64,000 nucleotides of DNA from Glossina fuscipes (GCF_014805625.2 NW_023998416.1:16326401-16390400), one strand, 5' to 3'; positions 1-11,916 are shown, counted from the stretch's first letter. Numbers and translations are program-made. Notes: a model not told the origin generated them from the letters alone.

Positions 1-711
1 CTTGCAAGTACGTGCAATTTCTTTGGTGTAAACGTCCTAGGAGTGCCCATAAACAAAACTAAAGAACCTCCCCCACATCTCCAGAAGTAGCTAGCTCAGC
101 TACCGCGCGTACGCATGACTCATAGGCCTCCATTCCCCTTCGAACGGCAACGCTGCCCTAAACTTTATTTAATATAATCGCTTTAATTACAAGAGGACAT
201 CGACTTACTACCAAATTGGTTATATAAAGGTAGTAGAGGGTGGCCTCACAAAAGTGGCGCCCTACTATATAATAGTAAGTCCGATAGACACACATGTGCA
301 TGTTGTTATAGCGATCACTTGAGGTGCTGTTCGGGTTATGTCGTCAATGAGCTTAGAACGAGCGACGGTGTTATGAGAATAAGTTAGTTTTTATGCACAT
401 CGCCAAATTCGAAATTAATACACCAGAGGGAGGGAGTGAGAAAATATTTGAAAGCTCAACTAGATAAAAAATAATAATCATTACTAAAGCTTTCATTTAA
501 GTAAAGTTGGATTAGGAAAGAATTGTTTTATTAAAACCTACGTACATATGAAGACATATCGTTGCGAGAAAAATATATAAAACTTAAATGATGATTGTTA
601 CTTAAATCTCATATACATAGACAGACTAATAGAGTCAAGAGATTTGAGTGTGACGCAACGACAAAGTCGTGAGAGTAAGGAATGTAAAAGAGCAAAAGAA
701 GATTTTGTTGG
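1..711. other. Possible LTR end with PBS-like site; otherwise no gene
   Basis: TATATAAA at 221-228 and a PBS-like TGGCGCCC at 255-262, preceded by CACAAAAG, resemble the end of another 5' LTR truncated by the window edge. The rest is AT-rich with no ORF of note. Confidence 0.3.
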
Positions 712-743
712 TTTAGCAACTAGGCTACCACCTAGTTGCTAAA
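712..743. repeat. Perfect hairpin, left member of an inverted pair
   Basis: Arms TTTAGCAACTAGG (712-724) and its exact complement at 731-743, with loop CTACCA. Its reverse complement matches the hairpin at 2244-2267 at 23 of 24 positions. Confidence 0.85.
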
Positions 744-793
744 TAAAATATGCTTTTATTAACTCAAAAAAAGGGAGGTGTCAAACTAAGAAT

Positions 794-1183
794 GTAACTA
801 CAAAAAATTTGTTAAGAAAATCAAAGTAAACTTTAATATGCGTATTAACAAGTGATTTCATTGTCATATCGCAAAAAAAGTAACTACTAAAAATTTGTTA
901 AGAAAATCAAAGTAAACTTTAATATGCGTATTAACAAGTGATTTCATTGTCATATCGCAAAAAAAGTAACTACTAAAAATTTGTTAAGAAAATCAAAGTA
1001 AACCTTAATATGCGTATTAACAAGTGATTTCATTGTCATATCGCAAAAAAATGTAACTACAAAAATTGCCAAGAAAATCAAAGTAAACTTTAATGTGCGT
1101 ATTAACAACTGATTTCATTGTCATATCGAAAAAAAGTAAATGTAACTATTGGAAAATTTGCTAAGAAAATCAAAGTAAACTTC
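794..1183. repeat. Tandem array, about 86-bp unit, 4.5 copies
   Basis: Units start with GTAACTA at 794, 880, 966, 1053 and 1142 (periods 86, 86, 87, 89). The first three are nearly identical and the later ones diverge. The unit contains TTAAGAAAATCAAAGTAAAC and GTGATTTCATTGTCATATCG. Confidence 0.92.
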
Positions 1184-1377
1184 AATTTATTTGTTATAAG
1201 CGAGAGAGAGAGAAATGTGAAAATTAATATAAGTAATAAAAGTCAACGGGAAGATCGAACTAACCTGTGTTTTTAATTTATCACAAAGGAGATGCGAAAA
1301 TTAGCATGAGCATTAAAACTTAACGAGCAGATCAAGCTAAACGTTGATCTAACGCATTGCAAAGGAAATGAATAAAA

Positions 1378-1646
1378 TTGAAAGGAGGTAAACGGCAACA
1401 GCAACAACGACGTGGTAATTATCAACAGCATTCACGGCAACAGCCAACCATTACTGGTAGGGTGGCGCATCCACCATCCGCCGCCTTGGTTATCCTGTGG
1501 AGCATCCGCCTGCAGCTGTTAGAGATTTACCAGCAGAACGGCAGAAGCAACAACAACAGCAACAACTTATCGGGAGCATTGGGATAGCTGCAGCCGACAG
1601 TGAAAGCAGTAATATTCAGCAAGTGAACGATCACCACCACCATACT
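1378..1646 (+). other. Gln-rich, frameshifted coding-like relic
   Basis: GC-richer than its surroundings. Two overlapping frames give RQQQQRRGNYQQHSRQQP, then after a shift VEHPPAAVRDLPAERQKQQQ and NDHHHH. It ends exactly where LTR copy A begins, as if the LTR had inserted into it. The source gene is not recognised. Confidence 0.4.
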
Positions 1647-1972
1647 TGTACTGTAAGTTATGTTACTTTTTCTTTTAAGCTATCCAATTTTGTTGTTACC
1701 CATGTGTGGCTAAGTGTGCGCTGCCACCGCTGTGGCTGAGGTGTAGGGGCGTGCACATGGTGGCCATGTAGGGCCGACGCTAGACGATGACCGACTGACT
1801 CACTGGCGACAGACGCACAGCAGGAAACCGACCGGACCTTTTCGTTCATTTAGTTTGTTTTTTTTTATTATTTCATTTTTTTTATTATTTCATTTTTTTT
1901 TTTTTTTTCTTTGTCTAAAGAAAAATTTTTAAATCCTCGGCGGCGAGGAAAAAGAAAAAGAGTGCCATGACA
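1647..1972 (+). mobile_element. LTR family copy A (5' LTR, TG...CA, about 326 bp)
   Basis: Begins TGTACTGTAAGTTA and ends ATGACA, and is followed after AAG by a primer-binding site. It shares the blocks GCTGCCACCGCTGTGGCTGA and GTAGGGCCGACGCTAGACGA with copies at 19866 and 32120. The T-rich tract before TCTTTGTC also corresponds. Confidence 0.7.
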
Positions 1973-1975
1973 AAG

Positions 1976-1987
1976 TGGCGCCCAACG
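1976..1987 (+). promoter_or_regulatory. Primer-binding site, tRNA-Lys type
   Basis: TGGCGCCCAACG matches the complement of the 3' end of tRNA-Lys(1,2), the PBS used by many retroelements. It sits 3 nt after the LTR end, which identifies copy A as a 5' LTR. Confidence 0.7.
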
Positions 1988-2079
1988 CAAACCGACCTAA
2001 TGAAAACCTTATACTAATTTGTGAATTAATTAAAGAAAATTAATTTTTAAAAGAAGAATTAATTAAAGAAAGGAAGGAA

Positions 2080-2245
2080 AAATTTCCTTTTATTGATTAA
2101 CGTTGGTCGCCATAAATTCATGACAAAGTGGCGCAATTTCGACCTATTATAATGATTTTTAGGCTATTTAACTTTTGAATCAATTAAAGAAAATTTGTTT
2201 GCTACTTTTTGATCAACGTTGGTCGCCATAAATTCATGACAAAGC
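2080..2245 (+). repeat. Duplicated 29-bp leader segment behind LTR copy A
   Basis: The 29 bp at 2100-2128 (starting ACGTTGGTCGCCATAAATTC and ending GACAAAG) recur identically at 2216-2244, 116 bp later. The first copy runs into TGGCGC, the second into a hairpin. The intervening DNA is AT-rich and has no ORF. Confidence 0.8.
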
Positions 2246-2267
2246 AACTAGGCGGTAGCCTAGTTGC
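2244..2267. repeat. Perfect hairpin, right member of an inverted pair
   Basis: Arms GCAACTAGGC (2244-2253) and GCCTAGTTGC (2258-2267), with loop GGTA. It is the inverted counterpart of 716-740 with a single mismatch. Confidence 0.85.
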
Positions 2268-2726
2268 AAACTAAACTAAGCTATCGATTGGTATATTTAT
2301 TCAATTCAACAATTTGTGTATTTTTCTTTGAGAGGCGTGGTACCCCTCCAACCAGCCCAGCATCTATCCAGATAAACTATCTGGCCTAGCGACCATAGAT
2401 ACTAATGATGTTTCGATTTAAATAGGTGGTTAATTCAGATCAACTATTCAATATTATGTAATCTTTCAATTTTTTTCATTTAATTATCGATTCTATTCAA
2501 GGTTAAACTCGCAATTATTAACAAATTTGTTAATTTTCTTTCTACTTTCTGATAATTCTTGTTACACAAACAGACGCTACTGCGTGGTACACTTGCTCTC
2601 AATGATTTCCGACTGCTCTTTGCACATAGTGTATTTGACGTGACTGCGAGGAACGCTTTTCCTCAATGATTTCTTATAAATGTACGCGCAACACTTTCTC
2701 TCAATAATTTAACATAACATTTCTGA

Positions 2727-3095
2727 CTACTCTATCAACCGGGAATCCGCTAAGGACATTATTTCATCTTCGTATCGACTCCCGTTTTTTTCTAAAGCGA
2801 TATCTTTTTGAATTACGAATGATTCATTGAAATCACGATCATTCGGACCCTCTAAGCAACTTTTTTCACTTATATTGTCATAGAAATCAAGTAGGGCAGG
2901 TTGGCGCAGTTTCCTATCATTAGACTGAGGAGAACTTATACTACGTTTCTGCAATTTATGTTTCCTTTGCATTCGCTTCTGATATGCGGATTTGTAGGAA
3001 CTTTGGGGACTAGATTCTTTGCTTTCATCCATTTTCAATAAATTGATTTGCAATTCTTGCACAAGTGAAAACCTATTTTTCCACGTCGTAATCAA
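2727..3095 (-). other. Unidentified ORF (122 codons)
   Basis: An open frame with a Lys/Arg/Gln-rich middle (SAYQKRMQRKHKLQKRS), then QPALLDFYDN, ending in TAA. No conserved domain is recognised. It sits in the interval between LTR copy A and the next LTR, so a transposon origin is likely. The start is uncertain. Confidence 0.25.
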
Positions 3096-3581
3096 ATTCT
3101 ATGAAAGCCTTATAATGCCGGAGGATTGATAATTAAAAAAAAGTGGAAATTTATCAATAAGTGAATAAAAGATTTAAAATTATAAAAAAAAATTGTTTCG
3201 TTAGTTGGCAAATATGAACTGTTTTATAGTTTTGAGAAAGAAGATCTAGGTGTACGTTGGTGAAAGAATCGGTATCAAATTGACCGCGGACGGAAGATGC
3301 AAAATTAGACCCGAAGATGATATAGCCACGAAACTGACTGCGCAAAACCAATTAAGAAGAAGATGACTTCGTTCTGCCCACTGCTGAACCATCAGGCGAT
3401 TAATGTCTTCCCAACCGAAGTAGAAAATAAATCCGCAATCTTGAGTTACGGCAGATGAAATTGGACAAACAATTCAATCGATCATCAGTGGAGACACTGA
3501 GGGACATTAACATCAACGAACCTCAAAGCAACTTATTTTTACATCAAATTTTCATTTCTAATTCATTTAAATAACTTCAAT

Positions 3582-4131
3582 TGTAACGGCTGCGTAGAGA
3601 TCTACTATCAGCTGTTTTGTCCCATTGTCCCATACAAAAGAGCAATAAACCACGAAATAGAGCCATAAACGTCAATATGTTTTTCTTCTTTATTGCATAG
3701 TTACTTTTCTTATAATTCCTTATTGGAATAGCTAAAGACGAATTATAAAAAGAAGAAAAAGTCCGTCTCTACAGTATAAAAGTGAGTTTTGCTTTGTGCA
3801 ACTTGTTTGCCTTGTCCTAATCCATGCTTACAAAGCCATTGATCATCCCGTCTAAGACCTGCATTTTTGTTCAGGATTCAATAGAGATGAGACTTCTCAG
3901 CAGCGCGGGTCCTTTTAGTTTTGTTTTATAATAGATTCTACTTCGGCGTCTGACTCGAAACTCCAAACCTGAGTGTAACATAAGAAATAAAACATCTATG
4001 CGACGCTATGAAAAAACTATATTCTATTGAATAAGATAAAATTTATATATAAATAGTATTATAATAAAATATAAAGGTATAGTGAAAGAACAAAATCATT
4101 CTTTCCATAAAAAAAAGTATTTATCGCAACA
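3582..4131 (+). mobile_element. Gypsy-like LTR (TGTAACGG...GCAACA, about 550 bp)
   Basis: TG and CA ends, an internal TATA box at 3775, AATAAA at 3985-3990, and a PBS-like TGGCGAAACGGG one base after the end. The order U3-TATA-poly(A)-PBS is as expected for a 5' LTR. Confidence 0.6.
3775..3780 (+). promoter_or_regulatory. TATA box in the gypsy-like LTR
   Basis: CAGTATAAAAGTG, the classical TATA context, about 210 nt before the LTR AATAAA and 350 nt before the PBS. Confidence 0.4.
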
Positions 4132-4132
4132 G

Positions 4133-4250
4133 TGGCGAAACGGGTAAAAGTAAGCACTGACGTACAATGACTTAGCCAATCGTGTCGGCAAATTCAATGA
4201 AAACTTGTGAGAGAACGCCGGGTTCCGATAAGCGTTCTCTGGCCCCGGGG
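4133..4250 (+). other. PBS and leader hairpin of the gypsy-like element
   Basis: TGGCGAAACGGG at 4133, then a stem AGAGAACGC (4211-4219) pairing with GCGTTCTCT (4233-4241). The same arrangement (CTTGTGAGAG followed by a stem) occurs near 30091 in the second gypsy-like leader. Confidence 0.5.
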
Positions 4251-7200
4251 AATTCGCCTCACAACAAAGAACTGACTAAAACTTAAAACTAGTTAAGACA
4301 CTAGTTAAAGTTGCATTACCATTAAAAACTTAATTGATTGCTGTTCAAGATGACTTAAAATACACAATATTTTAAATTTAATAAGATACATTTTTAAAAA
4401 TCACATAATTAATTGAACAACGTACAATTATTTAAAAACTGCTTAAAACTTAAAGTGAAAGAAAATCGATTGAAAATATATGTATATTTTAAAACAACAC
4501 AGAAGTTGAGATGTTTTCGTCATTTTTTGTGGAGTATTATATAGTGTAAGGACAAAGTTGTTATTGGTATAAGTAAGCTATAGTTACAGATATATGTGAG
4601 TTAACTTTAGTAAAAGGTGGCAGCATCACAATTAACTTCATAATATCGGTAGGAAGCCAAATTTATAAACATTTGTTAACTAAATTTTCGCAACGTACAC
4701 GCAGCAAAAGCAGCAAACGTGCCGCACCGACTCAACTTTAAATAGATATTGATTAAGCAAACCGATTCCTTTAAGCCTAAGCTTTTATCTGTTAAATAAG
4801 TCGATAAGCATATTGTAAAGGCTACCGAAATTTTAACTAAGTTAAAGTACAAAACCATTCAACAACAACAAAACAAGGAACCAAAATTGATTTTAGGTAA
4901 ACTTATATTTGAGAGAAAGATGAAATCTTTAGTGAATTATGTGTATATATACTCTTACACTGAAAGATCTAGATGGCAAATGGTTCAACGCAAGTCATGC
5001 AGTTGAGAAATACATACTTACTATACACTATAACATAGTGCACAATAAGACGGATTCTGACATAGCAAAGTCCAAAATTTACAATATAAACATACTTAAT
5101 ATAATTAATGCCAAACAATGCGATGCAATAGTCATGCCCTTTTTAACGCATTTCTGCAGAATAAAGCTTCATGGTGCTATCGATGGACTGGGCACCTTAC
5201 ATATAAGTTGTATGCGGCGTATAAAACACACAAAAGCTTTCAAAAAAAAAAAAAAAATCGTCTTAAAAATAGCTTTAGGTTCTACATGTAATGAACATTT
5301 GGTGGAGTTAACTTTCCAAAAATTTTAATGTTTACCACAGATTTTTTGTAATGTAACGTGAAACTCCACCAAGCAACCGCACTTTATGAGCAGTTTAACC
5401 TGATTATCTCCATTTGGATACATATAGGTTAACCAATCAAGATCTCCTTTCTTTCTCTGTGTTATTTAGAAAGTTAATATATCGGTGTAATGCAGGAAAT
5501 TTACAAAATTGTGAAATGGGCAACGACAGCGTAACCCTATTACAAGGCAATATTCAATTATCAAATAACTCTTGCTTGGAAAAGCAACTTGGCGTAATTA
5601 TTAAAGCGTAGACTTAAGAAACACAAGCAATGCATAAATCGTTAATTTAAAATAAAAATACACGAAATTATGATCAATCAATCCGATGAAATGCATTTCC
5701 ATTTTTAATGACAGTTGCATTACAGGTTTACAATTAAAATCTTAAAACCCCAACCAAAAATCGCAGCAGAACACTATCAATCAAATTGTTTTTCGTAGTT
5801 CTTTCTTCTCCTATTGTTAATCCAAAGCAAAATAATAAGAGTAAGAGAAAAAATTGAAAAAAAGGGGGAAGTCTCAAGTGTTTGTCGCGTAATGCGAGCA
5901 CTGAAGTGTGCCAGAAATAAATATAAATGTAAAAAGAAGGAAAATTAAAACATATGGCACACCTCTCAAACTTCCTGATGAAATAACATGAATAAAGAAT
6001 GAAATTATGATAGGCGCGTCCTTATTCCTTTCATTCATAATAATTTATGCTGGCTTAGAATTTTATTTTGTAAACTATTGCACTATTTTGGAGAAACGTT
6101 AGGAACAAGGAAGTGATATATTAGCAGAGAAACATCTTACATAAATAATCATTAAACAAATGATGAACGATTTGTTAAAAGCGCAGTGAAAACCATTATT
6201 CCTTGTTTAATTCAAATTAGCCGTAGGTATGGGTTGCTTTTTGCCGAGTTTACCTTAGCACTTACAGAAGCAACTAGAATTGGCAGAAACAGCCAAGCAC
6301 TCATGATAATACATTGATTTCAGTAGAAAGAACTCTGATACTACTCCGAGGTGCATTTATAAGAAGACCTTCTAGTTCATGCGTATAATTGAACCTATGG
6401 TCAACACATTATAAAATACAAACTATTTTATCATTGCATAGCGATCGAATTTTATCACTACAGTCGAAGTAACACATCATCATAACAGATCATCGCTATG
6501 GTGTGCAGCCACGTTTACTAATGTAGAAATCAGGTTTTTTTATTGGTTAGCTAAACTAGGCCGGAGTAAACATGAAACAAATGAACTGTTCCCTTGCAAG
6601 AGAGTGGACAACAAAAATGCTAAGGTAATGTATTTTTCCAGTAAAGAACAAAATAAACAACACACCACAGTTAAAACAACAAGAAATATATAGTCAAAAA
6701 CCCAAGTCAAGAGAACAAGAAAGCCGAAAGTCTAAATTGATCGTATGTGTCTAGCAGTCGAATACTGAAGCAAACATGATAGAAATGATACCGCCCAACC
6801 ATATTTACACCGACCTCCAAACAGGCCTGTATTGGTCACACGTGTCAAGTTTGGTCAGCAATTCCTTTCCACCACATAAAGAGACTAAATCAATTTCTAC
6901 AAAATGCTAGATGTCTCAGCCAAAAGACGGTTGGAAAGATGCACTGCAACAAGTATTTTTATCTAGATCGCTAACAATGTATATAAATCGCTTACTTATT
7001 TTAGCGATCGTTGGCATCTAACGTAAAGAAAAAAAGAATAAAGGAGTTGATAGCAAAACCGAGGAGTTAAGAAAGCAAAGACAAAGAAGACGCGTTTGGA
7101 CGGCCCGTAAAGGTAGGTCAACGTAGGATCACTATAGAAATTTGTGAGGAACAAAACTGTTCGTCATATTGTGCGATAAAAAAATGAGAGGTTTGGTTGC

Positions 7201-9114
7201 GAGTGCGTTCTATTACGGTAATTAATAACTTAAAGACTAAGCAAACAGAATGTTAGAACTGGATTAAATCTGTCTCAATACGTTTAAAGAGATGTCTTAC
7301 TACTAATACAGTGATCCATTCGAGAAATGATAAGTATGTGTCCACGCCTCAAATGATAGCCATTGTTATATAATACGAAAGGCGCTCAAATAGTAGATAG
7401 TTTGGTGGATGTATTTCGTCACGTTCAACTTAAACAAACGCACCAGAAATCAAATCGCAGCATTTTTAAAAATTCTTCAAAAGGAGTCCTAAAAAAGGAC
7501 CGTCTTCTGAAAGTATGCTTGATTAATGACCGTTCAACGAAGATTTAGTTTTCACCTATACTGATATTACAAAGGAGATAGCGTTCATATTCTCCCCATG
7601 TGGAGAGTGTGCAGTACTTTTCCAATATTCTTATTACTTAGCAAAACATCCAGCTCTTCTATTATTGTCTGTAAATCGCAAGATTTAAGATTAGTCAAAC
7701 TTTTCTTCATGTAAATCCCTTTAACATCGCTAGGTTTTAAAATCGTAATATCTGTCGTTTCTTGCTAATTATATTTAGAAGCCTTTTTTTCAGAACTATC
7801 TGTATTAATATTCCATTTCGAAGAATTTGAAGAGATCGGGGAAACTAACTCCCTCCTAGGAGATCACGAAAAACATGATATTTAATTTGTAAAAAAAGAA
7901 TTAGAAAGATCACATAAGTGCTCAGAATTCGAAAGGTATTTAATTTAAATTTAGAATATCTAACGAAGTACGTTATTATATAGCGATAGCTTATTGTATT
8001 GAGTTGAGTTAACAGCAGACTCCCTCGGCAATATATATATGCTAATAAAATCGTTTGAAAGCAACGCCGGAATTGACCTAGACTTACAAGAGTACGGAGA
8101 AGGAAACTTAGTCTGTATACGATGTAGCTATTTCGTTTCGTTCTCATTGAAATCAAGGGTGAGGAGTTTTTAACCGAACATGCTCATCCTGAGCTGAGCG
8201 AAAAGCGAAGATGGGGGCAATGCGATTAATTTTTAATGTAAATAACCTTGAACGTGAACCCACCGTGCATAATGACAACAAAGAAAACCTGGAAAAAGAA
8301 CCTCTCCCAGTGATGAGACCATGTGAATAGTAGTTGACTCTAAAAAGCACTTTTCTTGTTTTTACTATATATGAGTTAAAATGTGTTTTAAAGTTATATA
8401 CGTGATTTAAATTGCGCTCACAACTTATAAATAAATCGAAAAATCGACTTTTTTTTTTCTATAAATGCAATGTATGAATGCTCTATTTTGATATGGATGT
8501 GTAATTGGTGAATATTTGAATGAAAAATTTCAATTTTTGACCAAAAAGAGGAAAAAAAAACGTACACCCCTTAACTGATGTTGATTTTAAAAGAATTTAT
8601 GCCTCTTCCTAATTTATGCGCTTTCTATCCAATAACTCATTATTAAAACATTTTTAACGTTATTGAAATAACATTGCCGATAACGGTGCCTGCAACATCA
8701 TTAGCCTTTCGTAAGTTAGGACATTGAACTTCACATTTAAGTAATTAAATATAACTAAGCATTTTTACGTTTCCGTGTTTGTTTCTTTATTATAACTATT
8801 TATCTTATTGTTATCTAATTTATAAATATATTTTATACTTACATATATTATCTTATTATTATAATGAAGCAGAAAAAAGCATCCCCTCGCAAATATTTGC
8901 GCTTTCATGGGTTTGTTACGAATTTCTGAAAGGAAGGCTGAAGTTACAAAAACGAAAATGCTAAAGGAGTAGCGCCCAATAAGGAAAATAGAGCTGCTCC
9001 AGAAGCCCGGGAGAAACTAATCAGCAAAGACAGTAGTAGAAGTACTACAATTACACTTTGATGAAATCCTCGTAAACAATCTGACAAATTAACATTACAA
9101 AAAAAGTAACATTA
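4251..9114. other. No gene recognised; AT-rich, probably eroded element interior
   Basis: The longest open frame is 4939-5328 (129 codons, ending with a KKKKK run and NEHLVELTF), with a shorter one at 5414-5611 (CNAGNLQNCEMGNDS). Neither shows a domain I can name. They may be remnants of the element that began at 3582. No protease, RT or integrase motif is visible. Confidence 0.4.
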
Positions 9115-10241
9115 ATGAAAACTCTAAATAATACTTACGACGTTCCAATAGAACAGTTTGGATTCGGATTAAGGCGTGCATTTTTAACCACTAGATGTAC
9201 GTTCAATCAAACACTACAGTCTAGCATGAAGCAGTCTTTAGGGCCAATGGCGATTGCTATTAATTTAGCTACGCAGACTGATCGTAATTATCAGAAAGCA
9301 TGGAAACAGACTTTTGTACATCTGTACAGCTATATCAACAACAGCAGTACGTAGAGCGAGAAGCACCAAATGGTGCTCCTGTTCGGTCCTGCTAGCCGCA
9401 TGCAATCTGATATTCAACTATTACATGATGGGAAAGAAATTATAACAAAATACGGAAATAGCCGAAAAGCGCAGACTAGATGTCAAAACGGTCGCCTTCG
9501 ACAGGAACGGCAAAACAACAAACCGGCCCTACGATTGTTGCCGAACGGAGTTTACATCAACGAGAAAAATAAGAAACATTTCAAGAAAGATTATCTACTT
9601 CTCATAAGTTGATGTGTTGCTTTTATAGCGTAAAGACGTATGCTTGCGAGTGTTAACTTTATAATTAGTTAAATCAGTGTGAAGACTGATCTAAATTAGC
9701 GATATTCTTAATAAATTTATGGATTGAATTGACAAATCAAATAGTTGAAATAAATTATTGTGTATAAACAGTTAAAAAAGCATTTAAAAGTGTTTATTCA
9801 TCATATCATGTGCGCACAAAACAATTACTAAATTCTATAAGTGACGCTAAAGTGCACAACACAAGAAGAAACATTTTGTTTCATTCCCATTGTTGAGTAC
9901 ATAATAAGACAAAACATCTCGGTTCTTTCCACTTTGAAAAAATTGGAACAAAGTGGAATTGAAATTTTTATTATTGATTGGCGGCGCTCTTCGCTTTCTG
10001 TTTTGCTGCTGGTAACCTGTTGGGAGCTACTTCCTACACTTGGTGGCGCTGGTGTGCGGCTGCAATACTGTGCAGTTACGGTGAGTTCCTTTTACATATA
10101 TATTTTATTATATATACTGTTAAATGAATCACTTTGCCTTATACTCAGCAATAGTGCACTGATTGAGTTATTTGAGTATTCCTCACAACTAGTGCACCAT
10201 AGCGACAGGACGAAGAACCCCGTCCCGAAGAGTGTTGGAGG
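9115..10241 (+). other. Unidentified ORFs before the LINE
   Basis: 9115-9354 (79 codons, QFGFGLRRAFLTTRC) and 9370-9612 (80 codons, basic, LPNGVYINEKNKKHFKKDY) are open but unrecognised. The second resembles a retroelement C-terminal tail only loosely. From about 9980 the DNA becomes GC-richer and could be LINE 5' UTR. Confidence 0.25.
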
Positions 10242-10253
10242 GCTTTCTGAGGA

Positions 10254-11576
10254 AATGACGTCCTCCGATGAAGAGTTGGTGGTGACGGAGGTTGGCCAAA
10301 AGGCTGGACCACTAAAAGCGGGTGGTCCAAAACGCAACCACAGTCCATCCGATGTGTCGGATAGCGACACCGCGGTTACGGGAAATATACGCCGTAGTGA
10401 TTCGATGCCTACGGTTTCCAATTCTCGGTCGTTGAAGAGGCGCATGGCAAAAACCGGCACTGTGACTGCACCCGCTGCCTCCGCCTCTGTAGAGGGCGCG
10501 GCAGCTTCCGCGGCTAGCAGGCCAGTGTGTGTGGAGGAGCGGAATGCTGTTGCAGGGTCGAAGAGCAAGATGAAGGCGACAACTACTCGCCTGCAGAAAT
10601 GAGTTCTTTCGCCAGACAGCGTTTCTTTAAAGGCTGCCGGGGAGTTTTTGAGTTTTTGCGGCGAGTATGAGGCGATACTCTTCGGCCTAATGGCCGAAAA
10701 TGCTCGCTGCATAGGCCGGAACGAGGAATTAGAAAAGGGCGGCGGATGTTTTAAATCCACCGATTGCTTGAGTGGGGCACCCCCAACAACGTCGCCCCCC
10801 CTCCCCCTGTTGAGGCTGCACGGACTGTTGAACCGCCAAAGCCAGTGGAAATCTGGTCTGTGGCTGTCCACAGTAGGAATACTGCGGAAACAACTAAGGA
10901 GGTGATCAAGAGGGTGGTGGAGCAGGTGGCTCCGACACCGGGTGTTCGTGTACACGGTGTGAAGCCGATCCAAGGAGGTGGGACGGTTATCCGTAGTCCG
11001 TCTGCTGTGGAGAGAACAAAGATCATGGCGAACACGAAATTCGGGGAAGTCGGGCTCAATGTCTCGGTTGAAGAGAAGCTGAGCCCGAAGGTGGTGTGCC
11101 AGTCCGTGCATAAAATGCTCGATCCGTCTGCTTTTACGGAGGGCTTGTATGAGATAAACCTTAAAGGTTTATACTCTCCTGAGGAATTTAGAAAGAGTGT
11201 CTGGATGGTTTCGAAACCATGGGTAAAGGGTGTCGGTACAGCCAACGTCGTTCTTGAGGGTTGCCCTCAGGCTATGGATACCCTCTTGAGCGTCGGTAGG
11301 GTGTACATTGACTACCATTCCTTTGTGGTGCATTAATATGATGACGTGCCCGTATGTTTTCGTTGTCTGAGCTTTGACCACAGGGTGAGGGAGTGTAGAG
11401 CCCAGGGCGTTGTCTGTAGACACTGTGGCCAAACAGGCCACCGTCTCAGTGTATGTATTAACGCTGCACATTGCCGAAACTGTGAGTTCCGGGGACTTCC
11501 TGCTGCACATCTCATGATGTCCCGAGCCTGTCCTGAGTATAACAGTATGATCGCGCGGGCATCAGCTACGCACTAA
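10254..11576 (+). pseudogene. LINE ORF1 (gag-like, zinc-knuckle), frameshifted
   Basis: Starts MTSSDEELVV at 10254 and is open to TGA 10600-10602. It resumes in other frames at 10764-11336 (VEQVAPTPGVRVHGVKPIQ, then KIMANTKFGEVGL) and at 11346-11576. The last part carries CFRCLSFDHRVREC and CRHCGQTGHRLSVC zinc knuckles and a third Cys-rich finger. In R1-type elements this protein binds the element RNA and forms the RNP with the ORF2 product. At least two frame breaks rule out function. Confidence 0.85.
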
Positions 11577-11577
11577 T

Positions 11578-11916
11578 ATGGCTTTACTCATTTGCATTAT
11601 AATTGCAACCCGGTTATCACGCGGTGTGCGGGTTTTTCTTGACTCCAGTAGCCACTCTGCCGTCGTAATTAATGATGTGAATGTGGACGCTACCCTTGTT
11701 AAAACCAGTAACCATGGTGTCTGTGTGTCCGTGGAAGGCCCGCATGGGAGGCTGCTTGTAGCAAGCTTCTACTGCAAATTCAATCAACTGGACGATTACA
11801 TTAGGTTTATGGATTCGGTACTACTGCTTGCAGGTAGCACCCCATTAATCCTAGGACTCGATGGAAATGCCTGTTCCCCCTTGTGGTTTAGTAAGATGCC
11901 AGAACATGCGAGATGA
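11578..11916 (+). pseudogene. LINE ORF2 endonuclease fragment
   Basis: Residues from RVFLDSSSHSAVVINDV to LILGLDGNACSPLW match the second half of the apurinic-like endonuclease of R1-clade ORF2 (the LGxDxNAxSPLW block). The N-terminal catalytic part is not present upstream, and the fragment ends in TGA a few codons after SPLWFSK. Confidence 0.75.

Noticed and set aside
4939..5611. Possible envelope-like remnant downstream of the gypsy-like LTR
   Set aside because: No signal peptide, transmembrane or cleavage motif is visible; the similarity is impressionistic, so it is left as unidentified.
10092..11111. 339-codon minus-strand ORF
   Set aside because: It is the antisense shadow of LINE ORF1; the plus strand carries the recognisable gag-like and zinc-knuckle sequence.
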